Source: Nitrospiraceae bacterium
GTDB taxonomy: Bacteria; Nitrospirota; Nitrospiria; Nitrospirales; UBA8639
Direction of reading: 5' to 3'
DNA length: 64,000 nt
Assembly (NCBI GenBank): GCA_020632595.1
Contig: JACKFF010000001.1
Coordinates: 186,001-250,000 of the forward strand
Shown here: positions 46,381 to 54,457 of the stretch, piece by piece
Layout: every line of letters starts with the position of its first letter
Numbering within the stretch: position 1 is the first letter of the stretch
Made by a program: the position numbers and the translations under genes
Notes under the pieces: model-generated
Told to the model about the DNA's origin: nothing
The model's database searches: none
What the model saw: only the letters and a program-made list of their open reading frames with translations

Positions 46381-47502
46381 ATGGCCACCGAATCTTTTGC
46401 ACCTTCTCCGCCAGGACTCTTACACCGGCAGGATTTTTCTCATCTGATTCGCATTCTCCAGAAGCTTGGCTATCGGATCCTTGGGCCGGTCCTCTCCAAC
46501 GGCGCGATTCAATGGGGCGAAATTACCCGGGGAGAAGACCTCCCGATCGGGTGGAAGGACCAGCAACGTCCAGGAAGCTATCGACTGGAACCAGACTCCA
46601 ATCCCCGGTATTTTAATATCGTTCACGGCCCACAATCTCTCAAGCCACTGGTGTTTACTCCACGAGAAACCCTGTTAGTCTTGGATCGCAACGGAAAAAC
46701 ATTTTCAGTCAAAGAAACCGTTCCTGAGATACCACGAACCGCCGTGCTGGGAGTACGAGCGTGCGATCTTGCAGGACTCGGCATTCAAGATCAGATTCTC
46801 CTGAATGGCTCCTATCCTGATCCCTACTACCAACGTAGACGGAACAATCTCCTCCTCATCGCGGTCAACTGCACGAGGGCGCTGGAGACGTGCTTTTGTG
46901 CATCAATGGGGACCGGACCAAAAGCCCAGGAAGGGTACGATCTCAGTCTGACCGAAGCCGATGAAGACTTTCTGATTCAAGCCGGAAGCCCCACAGGACT
47001 GGAAGTATTGGAACACCTTGCGTGCGATGTGGCGTCTGAAGCGCGGATTCAGCAGGACGATGAACGGATAGCCGCCTGCGCCGCCAGCCAGACGAGGACC
47101 CTTCCTCATGCTTCGTTACCACATGGCTTGTATGAGGCTCACGATCACGCCAGATGGGAGGAGGTCGCTGCACGATGCCTGGCCTGCACCAACTGTACGA
47201 TGGTTTGCCCAACCTGTTTTTGTCATGGGGTGGAAGAAACTCCAACGCTTGACCACCAACAATCGGAACATGCTCGAGTGTGGGATTCATGTTTCACGTC
47301 GGATCACGGCTACATCCACGGGAAAAATTTCCGGCCCACCACCAAAGACCGCTATCGCATGTGGCTGACTCACAAATTAGGGTCATGGATCGACCAATTC
47401 GGCATGTCGGGATGCGTCGGTTGTGGACGCTGCATCACCTGGTGTCCGGTGGGCATTGACCTCACCGAGGAAGTCCACCTCCTCTGCCAGCCACCCGAAT
47501 AA
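46381..47502 (+). CDS. [NiFe] hydrogenase (group 3b / sulfhydrogenase-like) beta subunit, iron-sulfur
   Basis: 373 residues resembling HydB/HyhB. The N-terminal part has R-A-C-D-L-x-G and E-T-C-F-C motifs; the C-terminal part has two [4Fe-4S] sites, CLACTNCTMVCPTCFC (about 261-276) and CVGCGRCITWCP (about 347-358). In group 3b enzymes it passes electrons from the NiFe module to the FAD/NAD(P) subunit. ATG at 46381 with AAGG upstream. Its usual partners (gamma, delta, alpha) lie 4.9 kb downstream, and a hairpin follows the stop, so it may be on a separate transcript with the universal stress protein gene. Confidence 0.9.
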   Translation: MATESFAPSPPGLLHRQDFSHLIRILQKLGYRILGPVLSNGAIQWGEITRGEDLPIGWKDQQRPGSYRLEPDSNPRYFNIVHGPQSLKPLVFTPRETLLVLDRNGKTFSVKETVPEIPRTAVLGVRACDLAGLGIQDQILLNGSYPDPYYQRRRNNLLLIAVNCTRALETCFCASMGTGPKAQEGYDLSLTEADEDFLIQAGSPTGLEVLEHLACDVASEARIQQDDERIAACAASQTRTLPHASLPHGLYEAHDHARWEEVAARCLACTNCTMVCPTCFCHGVEETPTLDHQQSEHARVWDSCFTSDHGYIHGKNFRPTTKDRYRMWLTHKLGSWIDQFGMSGCVGCGRCITWCPVGIDLTEEVHLLCQPPE

Positions 47503-47526
47503 GCCAAACGGCAGTGAATCCTGGCA

Positions 47527-47547
47527 GAGGTCCGTGCAATCGACCTC
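47527..47547. terminator. Hairpin in the convergent gap after the hydrogenase beta gene
   Basis: GAGGTC (47527-47532) pairs with GACCTC (47542-47547) in the 51-base gap between two convergent stop codons. It may end both transcripts. The stem is short. Confidence 0.3.
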
Positions 47548-47553
47548 CCCCGG

Positions 47554-47841
47554 CTACTTATGCGCGATGGGTTTCTCTGTAAACAGATAGTCCTTCAAAT
47601 GCTTCGAAAATGAAGGATCCTTCCGTCGAATCCATTCAAGCACCATAGACGCATGCTCCTTCTCCTCATCTCGATTGTGCTCAAGAATCGCCTTGAGTTC
47701 CTCATCCTTGCATGCATCGGCACGCTGGTTGTACCAATCAACCGCCTCCAGCTCTTCCATCAATGAGACAATAGCTCTGTGCATGTCACGCGTGTCATCG
47801 GATAACTCCTCAATAGGCTCGTGATACCCAACGCTAGCCAT
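47554..47841 (-). CDS. Encapsulated-ferritin (EncFtn)-family protein, no cargo peptide
   Basis: 95 residues, all helical, matching EncFtn closely: YHEPIEELSDDTRDMHRAIV, then MEELEAVDWY and HNRDEEKEHASMVLEW. The di-iron ferroxidase residues of EncFtn correspond to E30, E60 and H63, with W36-Y37 beside them. EncFtn proteins oxidise Fe2+ and normally feed an encapsulin shell through a C-terminal targeting peptide. Here the protein stops right after the domain (KPIAHK), without a peptide, and no encapsulin gene is in the window. ATG at 47841 after GAGGAG. Confidence 0.9.
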   Translation of the reverse strand: MASVGYHEPIEELSDDTRDMHRAIVSLMEELEAVDWYNQRADACKDEELKAILEHNRDEEKEHASMVLEWIRRKDPSFSKHLKDYLFTEKPIAHK

Positions 47842-48075
47842 AGGCTTCTCCTCTCTAAATTGAAGTTAATGGATGATGGGAATACAAATCTCTCCCCAAC
47901 CAGACACCCGAATTGAGTTCCTGTTTTTTGGCTACATGAGGTGGACTCTCACAGAGACTGTTGAAACCGCCATTTACTCATGGGTTTACCCAGGAACGTG
48001 GCTCCGAATCGTTGTCGAATGGCCTAAACCATCGCGTTCCCCGATTGTAGCAAGGTTGGTCCGTTTATTGTTTTC

Positions 48076-48450
48076 TCAGGTCTCCGCGAAAGCGTTGTCG
48101 ATGACAAACAGCCAGGATCCATCCGGTTGTTGCCGGACGACTTCGGTTGTGCGGGACGAAAGTTCGAATGGTTTGCCCTCCGGACCAATCGCGGAAAGGC
48201 GCCATTTGGCTTGTAACAACGCAAGATCACCTGACCGAATGCACGAGAGCGTGTCAATCTCCATGCTACCTTTCAGATTGAGAAAGCCCATCAGCGCTTC
48301 CCGAATGTTAGAACTGCCTGCCACACGCTGCCCGGGCTGAGGAATCAACACAGCATCCGGTTCATACAGGGCAACCAAATCTTCAAGGTTCCCGGAGTTA
48401 TAGGCTTCGGCAAATGCGGCATGCATACTTTCCGGATCAAGTTTTTTCAT
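48076..48450 (-). CDS. NTF2-like (SgcJ/DUF4440-type) protein
   Basis: 124 residues of the NTF2 cone fold: initial helix AFAEAYNSGNLEDLVALYEPDAVL, then a beta sheet ending in WLFVIDNAFA. ATG at 48450 after AAGGA. Proteins of this type bind small ligands or act as isomerases; nothing here fixes the function. It is encoded on the minus strand in the 4.9 kb block that separates the hydrogenase beta and gamma genes. Confidence 0.75.
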   Translation of the reverse strand: MKKLDPESMHAAFAEAYNSGNLEDLVALYEPDAVLIPQPGQRVAGSSNIREALMGFLNLKGSMEIDTLSCIRSGDLALLQAKWRLSAIGPEGKPFELSSRTTEVVRQQPDGSWLFVIDNAFAET

Positions 48451-48640
48451 AGAATATCCTTTCCCATACTTTCACATGAATCATAACTCTTCGCGGAACA
48501 TACGATTAATCCCACTCCACCGGCAACAGTGAATACAGAGTGCATCCCTCATGGGAGAATGGGATCCCCATCCATCCCTCTCGAACATATGGTATTCACA
48601 CAAAAAATGTCGAATGGCCGGCAGACCCGTAGACACCTAC

Positions 48641-49117
48641 TCAGATCTTTGCGGACTTGCCGATTTGCACTTCCAGTGAACACACTCCACCGGGACACCC
48701 GGATGCAGGCTTGCCTTGCAGAATGACATCAAGATTGGGAGGAACACTGAAGGTCCTAACGACTTCCTGAAATGTCAGAGGCGAATCCCGGTTCCATGGG
48801 AGCAAGGAAAGCCCGCGTGCCAGCAGACAGTACCCGGTGAAACACAGGATCAATGTGCCAATAGCCGGAACCCAATAAAGGAATCGGAGTGGCGGCAGAT
48901 ACAGCACGACGAGGAGAAGCAGATACGCGAGACGAAGTTGCGCAGGAAAAGACGAGGCATGTTCTTCGCGAGCAAAAAAAACCAAGGCTTGGATGGTGGA
49001 AATGAGGATAGCCAGAAAGAAATAAGTCGGGTCAACAATCAGGCCGGCCAGTAAGCACCCGGCGAGGCACAACCAGATCCACCAAGTGTAGTCGGACAGA
49101 CGGATAAATCGCATCAT
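48641..49117 (-). CDS. Membrane protein of unknown function
   Basis: 158 residues with four probable membrane helices (about 12-27, 28-50, 60-78, 81-100) and a C-terminal soluble tail with two Cys (GCPGGVCSLEVQIG) that could bind a metal or form a disulfide. Upstream ribosome site is weak. No family recognised. Confidence 0.6.
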   Translation of the reverse strand: MMRFIRLSDYTWWIWLCLAGCLLAGLIVDPTYFFLAILISTIQALVFFAREEHASSFPAQLRLAYLLLLVVLYLPPLRFLYWVPAIGTLILCFTGYCLLARGLSLLPWNRDSPLTFQEVVRTFSVPPNLDVILQGKPASGCPGGVCSLEVQIGKSAKI

Positions 49118-49269
49118 GAACCATAGAATAGGACATATGGAAAAAAATGTAAAAACTTGGATTTCACCATTCAGACATTAAACAAACCCGTCATGCTTCG
49201 GTGAGGCCTCCATTAAATTGTCATCCTTGAATCTTAGGAGGTGCATGTGATGAGTATCCGTGTTCATTA

Positions 49270-49400
49270 TTTGGGACGTGACAGACCGACCATCCTGAGG
49301 TCCCTGGAGACCGTGGCTCAGCGCGGGTCGTCACGTCCGTCTCTTCCTGACCCCGAACAGTTGCTGGGGCCACCAAGCCCGTATTGGCAAGGCTGGGTCG
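49270..49400 (+). ncRNA. Candidate bridge RNA of the IS110 element
   Basis: IS110 elements encode a bridge RNA in the left end that guides target and donor choice (established knowledge). Here GGACGTGAC (49274-49282) pairs perfectly with GTCACGTCC (49330-49338). They enclose a second stem, CTGAG (49295-49299) with CTCAG (49317-49321), and an internal loop. Further stems follow (CCCC near 49351 with GGGG near 49366; AGCC near 49376 with GGCT near 49391). The layout fits a two-loop guide RNA; guide segments were not assigned. Confidence 0.55.
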
Positions 49401-49433
49401 CCGGAGGGCTATCTTTTTCACCAAGGAGCATCG

Positions 49434-50387
49434 ATGTCTACCTCGGGAAGTTTCATTGGGATTGCTATTTCGAAGATGCAGCTGGACCTGGCAGTCCATG
49501 GGACCGGGGCGCCCTGGCAGGTGCCCTACGACTCGGTTGGGCTCAAACAGGTCGTGACGCAACTGCGGACCTGGGCCCCCGCCTTGATTGTCCTCGAAGC
49601 CACGGGAGGGTTGGAGACCCGCGTGGCCAGTGCGTGGGCTGCCGCCCAGATGCCCGTGGTGGTGGTCAATCCACGCCAGGTTCGGGCCTTTGCCCAAGCC
49701 ACCGGGATCCTGGCGAAAACGGATCGGCTGGATGCGCAGGTGTTGGCCCACTTTGCGGCGGTGATGCAGCCCACGCCACGGCCATTGCCGGATGCCGCTA
49801 CCCAGCAGCTGAGTGCGGTGCTGACGCGCCGCCAGCAACTGGTGGACATGGTGACGGCTGAAAGCAATCGGCTGGCGTCGCAGCTCAACTCGGCTCTGCG
49901 TAAACGGGTCCGCGTGCATATCACGTGGCTGACTCAGGAATTGGGGCGGACCGAGAAGGAACTGGCCCAGTTGATTCAGCAGAGTCCCGTCTGGCGGGTC
50001 CAGGATGATCTGTTGCAGAGCGCGAACGGGGTGGGCCCGATCTTGTCGCAGACGTTGCTGGCGGAGGTACCCGAGTTGGGCCAATTGAACCGCAAGCAGA
50101 TGGCGGCGTTGATTGGGGTGGCCCCGTTTAATCGGGATAGTGGGAGCCAGCGAGGCAAACGTCGTATTGGGGGTGGGCGCGCTCGCGTGCGGGCCGTCCT
50201 GTACATGGGGGCACTGGTGGCCACCCGCCATAATCCCGTCATCAAAGCGTTCTCTGAGCGCCTCCTGGCGGCCGGTAAAGAGAAAAAGGTCGCCTTGACC
50301 GCCTGTATGCGTAAGCTGCTGACCATTCTCCATGCGATGATCAAACAGCAGACAAAATGGCAAGACACACGTATGAGTGCTCATTGA
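49434..50387 (+). CDS. IS110-family transposase, first catalytic Asp replaced
   Basis: 317 residues. The N-terminal RuvC-like DEDD domain is recognisable: GIAISKMQLDLAV, VLEATGGLE (catalytic Glu) and KTDRLDAQVLA (later Asp residues). The C-terminal domain has the helix-hairpin and Ser recombinase-like parts (SANGVGPILSQTLLAEVPELG; PFNRDSGSQRGKR with the active Ser). The first catalytic Asp, normally G-I-D-V/I-S-K, is Ala (GCT, residue 11). A single-base change GAT to GCT would do this, so the copy may be catalytically dead. Confidence 0.88.
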   Translation: MSTSGSFIGIAISKMQLDLAVHGTGAPWQVPYDSVGLKQVVTQLRTWAPALIVLEATGGLETRVASAWAAAQMPVVVVNPRQVRAFAQATGILAKTDRLDAQVLAHFAAVMQPTPRPLPDAATQQLSAVLTRRQQLVDMVTAESNRLASQLNSALRKRVRVHITWLTQELGRTEKELAQLIQQSPVWRVQDDLLQSANGVGPILSQTLLAEVPELGQLNRKQMAALIGVAPFNRDSGSQRGKRRIGGGRARVRAVLYMGALVATRHNPVIKAFSERLLAAGKEKKVALTACMRKLLTILHAMIKQQTKWQDTRMSAH

Positions 50388-50528
50388 CATTCAAGACAGT
50401 TGCTGAGCCAGAGGCAAAGGATCTGTGCCCAGCAAAATGCCCTCGCACTGCAAAGCATATGCTTTTCATGGCTTATCCCACCGTTTAGCCGACGCTCTCC
50501 CACCGATGACACAAACGCCTCAACCCTC

Positions 50529-50831
50529 TCAATCATACCCATACAACCATGTGGTCGTCGCATGATAAATATTCTTTACTGAATGACAGGCTTCTTTCGG
50601 AATGAATACCTCATCTCCGGGTTCCGCGATAATCTCTTCGCCCTCAATGGTCATTCGCAATTTCCCTTCAACAACGGTGACCAGTTCGTTGGTCGAATGC
50701 ACGAAATCATTCCATTCCCGCCCGGGAGGATCAATAAACACATCGCACGAATACCCCCGCTGATTCCATGACTGAGAAACCTCCCGGCGATTCAGAGGAA
50801 CAGCAAATTTCTTAGAGATACAGTACTTCAT
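50529..50831 (-). CDS. Cupin-domain protein
   Basis: 100 residues, one small beta-barrel cupin: FVHSTNELVTVVEGKLRMTIEGEE with the metal-binding pattern partly kept (H-x3-E, then PGDEVFIPKEACHSV with the later His). ATG at 50831 after GGAG. Probably a sensor or small-molecule enzyme; no specific function can be given. Confidence 0.82.
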   Translation of the reverse strand: MKYCISKKFAVPLNRREVSQSWNQRGYSCDVFIDPPGREWNDFVHSTNELVTVVEGKLRMTIEGEEIIAEPGDEVFIPKEACHSVKNIYHATTTWLYGYD

Positions 50832-51097
50832 GATGTTCTCCGTAAAGCAGGGTTTTGAGGCGATAAGTTGGGGAAATAAAGATAACAGTCACGATCATCG
50901 CTTTATTAGGCTAATCGTTGAACTCAAAATAAATCGCCAGACCAAAAAACAATGTCTTGGGGGACATACTCCACACCAAGCGTCGAACCAGGCGGCCTTG
51001 ATTGTAAACATTCCATGACGGCTGATGGAAATTCCCTTACTATTGTATTCTTTATACACACTTTGAAGGGAAACACGTCAGGTCGACCATAATCAAA

Positions 51098-51873
51098 TTA
51101 CCACCGACACGAATCCAAAAATGGTTTGATGCGGCATACACGAACGAATTGATGTAGATGCCCAATTAGCACCACGATATCGACATTGGGAAACAAAACG
51201 GGTCGACCATCTTTTGTGCGAAAAAAAGTATTCTTGGTAAATAGACCACAAGACGGATGCAGAAGGGAGGAAATCGGCTCGAAGATAAAATTGTCCCACA
51301 CAATAACCAAAGCCCCAATGAAATCTCGGCGTATAGCGCGAAACCCTGCGAACCTCCCGTCGGCACTGCTAAGGAAGCCCTTAATCGGGTTGTCGCGCGG
51401 AAGCGTAGTTTCCTGGTCCCCTGATGTGATCCTTCGTAGAGTTTGGTGCAGCAATGATCGAGCAGGAAGTTGCTGCGGATTCTCGGAACGCTTTCTGGAG
51501 TGATCAAACAATGAAGGTGTCTTCACCTCGATTCCGAAATGGAGGCAATTTCCTTTCACCGAAAGCTCGGGGTTCTTACCGTCCTTAATCAGACGTGGCT
51601 CCCACAAGAAATCGACGGCGGTCGGCCATGAAAACATTATCGCCTGGTGGATCACATGAATCTCTGCCATTCGCTGCAGAAGCTGTTCCCAGTGTGGATC
51701 ATACTTCTTCCTATCACAAATCGTAGCAGGTTCATCGGCCATTTTTACTGCAAAACCCGGCAAGGATCGGTCGCAGACAAAAGGACACGGACAATGTCAG
51801 GAGCAAGAGGGTGATTCTCTCCTCTCAGACGGTGCTCGAAATGCCCGCGAAACCAATGCCACTCCTTAAACAT
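51098..51873 (-). pseudogene. Hypothetical protein interrupted by a frameshift
   Basis: Two frames read as one protein. From ATG 51873 a 42-codon frame runs FKEWHWFRGHFEHRLRGEN to SATDPCRVLQ and stops at TAA (51747-51745). The next frame opens at ATG 51742 and runs 214 codons to 51098 (ADEPATICDRKKYDPHWEQL; FGIEVKTPSLFDHSRKRS; DFIGALVIVWDNFIFEPISS). The join RVLQ/KMADEPA suggests a one-base indel near 51745. Alternatively the two are separate, coupled genes. Function is unknown; the E-V-K in the middle hints at a nuclease-like fold, but weakly. Confidence 0.55.
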
Positions 51874-52184
51874 TTTGGAGCCAAAGAAATGCGGCTAGAT
51901 TTCATTTTCAGTCATTCATTCCCTTCAAGAATGATTTACGGGCCATTGAACGGTGCAGCCCCATAACGTCACGGAAATGATGTGGCATACGAAGCTCCCA
52001 GCCCAATCGCTGGCACCAAACATTATCCCAGGTCCAATAGAACCACAAGAGCCAAACAAGATGCATGGGAAGACATGTTCCTCCTCTGCCCTTTCCCCCC
52101 TACACAAACCGACAACCGACTAAGAGGCGACAGAACAGTTTTCAGATGCTTTCCGAACCTTTCCTGACCTTTACGCCAGAAAGT

Positions 52185-52201
52185 TTGGCGTTGAATTTGC
52201 T
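52185..52201 (+). promoter_or_regulatory. Sigma-54 promoter match for the hydrogenase gamma-delta-alpha genes
   Basis: TTGGCGTTGAATTTGCT has both boxes (TGGCGT and TTGCT) and exact GG-N10-GC spacing, followed by a T-rich stretch. GC lies 184 bases before the ATG at 52385, leaving a long leader. ACGCCA (52173-52178) pairs with TGGCGT (52186-52191), so the -24 box is half of an inverted repeat. Confidence 0.78.
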
Positions 52202-52227
52202 TTTTTATCCAAAATGGCGCATGAATC

Positions 52228-52252
52228 GTGGCGTTTTGAGGAAAAACGCCAC
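52228..52252 (+). promoter_or_regulatory. Perfect hairpin in the hydrogenase leader
   Basis: GTGGCGTTTT (52228-52237) pairs with AAAACGCCAC (52243-52252) across a 5-base loop, about 16 bases after the predicted start of transcription. It could stabilise the RNA, be an operator, or attenuate transcription. Confidence 0.5.
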
Positions 52253-52384
52253 ACTGTTCATTAGTGTTCATAATGAAGAGTTTTCACTAACCAAGATCTG
52301 AGTGATTGAATTGGTTATGATGACTGATGAGTTTCCTGAACTGGTATTTTTGCTAAATTTATTCACTCAGAAATCCGCTACGGT

Positions 52385-53221
52385 ATGTCCTATAATCCCT
52401 ACCTTATCCATCCGGCTGTAATCCTGGACAGGAAACAGGAGTCCACTGACATCGTCACCTTTCGCCTGCAACTCACCGACCCTGATCACCGGAAGTCATT
52501 CCGGTTTGAGGCGGGGCAGTTCAACATGCTCTATGTGTTTGGTGTAGGCGAGGTAGCCATTTCCATTGTCTCGGACCCCGGCGAGCCGGAATTTCTGGAC
52601 CACACCATTCGTGTGGTGGGACGGATCACGCAGGTATTGGGCGCGATGCAAGTGGGAGAGAGTGTGGGCGTTCGTGGGCCGTTTGGTATTGGATGGCCCA
52701 TGAAGGAAGCGCAAGGAAAGGACGTGGTTATCGTCACCGGCGGATTGGGTTGTGCCCCGGTGGTGGGGGCCATTGAATATATGTTCCGCAGGCGGGAGGA
52801 GTATGGCGCCATGACCATTCTCCACGGGGTGAAAACCCCCCATGACTTGCTCTACCGGGAACGCTTCGATGCCTGGCGCCACCAACCCCGCACACAGGTC
52901 CTATTGACCAGCGATGAACCCGGCAAGACCTGGCATAGCCATGTAGGCGTGGTCACCGAATTGTTTGACCAACTGCAGTTGGACCCTGACAATACGCTGG
53001 TCATGATGTGCGGACCGGAGATCATGATGCGGATTGCCTGTCATACCCTCTCACATCAAGGGCTTCGCCCTGACGCCATGTATGTGTCGTTGGAGCGGCA
53101 TATGGAATGCGGCATCGGACTTTGCGGACATTGTCAGCTCGGGCCGTTCTTTGTCTGTAAGGACGGGCCCGTGATGCGATTAGACCGGGTGGTGCCGTAT
53201 TTCGGAAAAGTGGGTGTGTAG
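52385..53221 (+). CDS. [NiFe] hydrogenase group 3b gamma subunit (FAD/NAD(P)-binding)
   Basis: 278 residues of the ferredoxin-NADP reductase fold, as in HydG/HyhG. N-terminal FAD barrel (FRFEAGQFNMLYVFGVGEV), NAD(P) domain (VIVTGGLGCAPVVGAIEYM), and a C-terminal [2Fe-2S] site (MECGIGLCGHCQLGPFFVC). It exchanges electrons between the hydrogenase iron-sulfur chain and NAD(P)H in the cytoplasm. ATG at 52385. It opens the gamma-delta-alpha run and has a sigma-54 promoter match upstream. Confidence 0.93.
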   Translation: MSYNPYLIHPAVILDRKQESTDIVTFRLQLTDPDHRKSFRFEAGQFNMLYVFGVGEVAISIVSDPGEPEFLDHTIRVVGRITQVLGAMQVGESVGVRGPFGIGWPMKEAQGKDVVIVTGGLGCAPVVGAIEYMFRRREEYGAMTILHGVKTPHDLLYRERFDAWRHQPRTQVLLTSDEPGKTWHSHVGVVTELFDQLQLDPDNTLVMMCGPEIMMRIACHTLSHQGLRPDAMYVSLERHMECGIGLCGHCQLGPFFVCKDGPVMRLDRVVPYFGKVGV

Positions 53222-53239
53222 GAGAAACTCAAAACCAGA

Positions 53240-53371
53240 TTTCCTCCCCTTTGTAAGGGGAGGATTGAGGTGAGGTAGAATTGTCAAAGGGAAAATCAGT
53301 CGCAATAGGAGAACATCTTTCAGCCTGGGAAACTCTACCTCCCCTCGCCCCTCCTTACAAAGGAGGGGGAA
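53240..53371. repeat. Inverted pair of interspersed repeats inside the hydrogenase operon
   Basis: The unit around 53240-53284 (CCTCCCCTTTGTAAGGGGAGG core) recurs in reverse complement at about 53327-53371 (CCCCTCCTTACAAAGGAGGGG core), enclosing some 42 bases. Each unit is itself palindromic. A separate ATTCCCGA/TCGGGAAT palindrome follows at 53384-53409. The structure resembles a short non-coding transposable element (MITE-like). Confidence 0.6.
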
Positions 53372-53383
53372 CGAGAATAAATG

Positions 53384-53409
53384 GATTCCCGATGAAAAAA
53401 GTCGGGAAT
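53384..53409. repeat. Short interspersed palindrome
   Basis: ATTCCCGA (53385-53392) and TCGGGAAT (53402-53409) form a perfect 8-base inverted repeat of the same family as those at 6264-6290 and 6349-6373. Confidence 0.6.
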
Positions 53410-53485
53410 GACGCAGAAAAAGAATAAACAACTTTCTCTGCTTTGGGTGCTCAAAAATGGGATTTTGCCTGTTTAATGGCCGGTG

Positions 53486-54331
53486 ATGAATATGAACGAA
53501 ACAACCGCCGCGACTCAGCATCCTCCAGCCAGGCCTCGCCCTCGGGTTGCGGTGGTGAAGTTTGCCTCTTGTGACGGATGCCAGTTAAGCATCCTGAATA
53601 TGGAGGACGATTTGCTGGCGTTGGGAGAGGCCCTCGACATTGCCTATTTCCCCGAAGCCTCCAGCAATATGCAGCCTGGCCCGTATGATATTACATTCGT
53701 TGAAGGCTCCATTACCTGTCCTGAAGATCTTTCTCGAGTTCTCGATCTCCGGCAACAGACCACCACCCTGATCACCATCGGTGCCTGTGCGACTTCAGGC
53801 GGCATTCAGGCTCTTCGAAACTGGGGCGATGTGGAAGCCTTCAAGCGAACAGTATATCCCAGCCACGAATACATCCACAGCCTAAGCACATCGACTCCAA
53901 TTTCCGAACACGTCAAGGTGGACTATGAATTGTGGGGATGCCCGATTGATAAGTCACAACTTCTTCGAGTTCTCACCGATTTACTGAGAGGCATCACACC
54001 CAGTATTCCCGCACACAGTGTATGCCTGGACTGTAAACGCCAGGGACATGTCTGCGTCCTGGTCGCGAAGGGACTGTCCTGCCTTGGACCGGTGACGCGT
54101 ACCGGGTGCGGGGCCATCTGCCCCGCTATGGGCCGGGAGTGTTATGGGTGCTTTGGCCCGGCCGAACAGGATTCAGTGATTCCCGGAGTGCCCCCAAATA
54201 CCGGATCTCTGGCCAAACAATTTCATGAGCATCTGCAACTCATTCCTCTGGAAATGGTTCGCCGCTTTCGAGGAATCAACGGCTCGGTTCAGCCGTTCCG
54301 GAGGGAAAGCGATGCCTGGGACCCCAGATAG
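53486..54331 (+). CDS. [NiFe] hydrogenase group 3b small (delta) subunit
   Basis: 281 residues from the ATG at 53486 (GTG 53483 and ATG 53492 are alternatives; no strong ribosome site). The proximal cluster Cys are in SCDGCQLS, GSITCPED, GACATSGG and WGCPID, and further clusters in CLDCKRQGHVC, CLGP, GCGAICPAMGRECYGCFGP. No twin-arginine signal, so it is cytoplasmic, as in group 3. It links the NiFe centre to the gamma/beta subunits. A 264-base repeat-bearing gap separates it from the gamma gene. Confidence 0.93.
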   Translation: MNMNETTAATQHPPARPRPRVAVVKFASCDGCQLSILNMEDDLLALGEALDIAYFPEASSNMQPGPYDITFVEGSITCPEDLSRVLDLRQQTTTLITIGACATSGGIQALRNWGDVEAFKRTVYPSHEYIHSLSTSTPISEHVKVDYELWGCPIDKSQLLRVLTDLLRGITPSIPAHSVCLDCKRQGHVCVLVAKGLSCLGPVTRTGCGAICPAMGRECYGCFGPAEQDSVIPGVPPNTGSLAKQFHEHLQLIPLEMVRRFRGINGSVQPFRRESDAWDPR

Positions 54332-54457
54332 GGAATGTTGAAAAAGCATGCCCTGAATCTGGCCGATGGGGCCACCAGCGGCATTCTCCTTGTTCGTAGG
54401 ACTTTTCTGGATGGACCTTTTTGATCATTCCCAGAGTACAGAATAGAAGGTAGACAA

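Larger units (their letters stand above)
49235..50400 (+). mobile_element. IS110-family insertion sequence (limits approximate)
   Basis: A single transposase gene with about 200 bases of structured non-coding DNA before it and little after it, the layout of IS110-group elements. These lack long terminal inverted repeats, so the ends cannot be fixed by eye; I place them loosely around 49235 and 50400. It sits inside the interval that splits the hydrogenase genes. Confidence 0.7.
51874..52384. other. Intergenic region before the hydrogenase gamma gene
   Basis: 511 bases without a supportable gene. It holds the sigma-54 promoter at 52185-52201 and, in the transcribed leader, a perfect 10-base hairpin at 52228-52252. 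Short open frames here lack ribosome sites. Confidence 0.5.

Noticed and set aside
49221..50390. 389-codon frame on the minus strand of the IS110 gene
   Set aside because: It is the antisense shadow of a GC-rich transposase gene.
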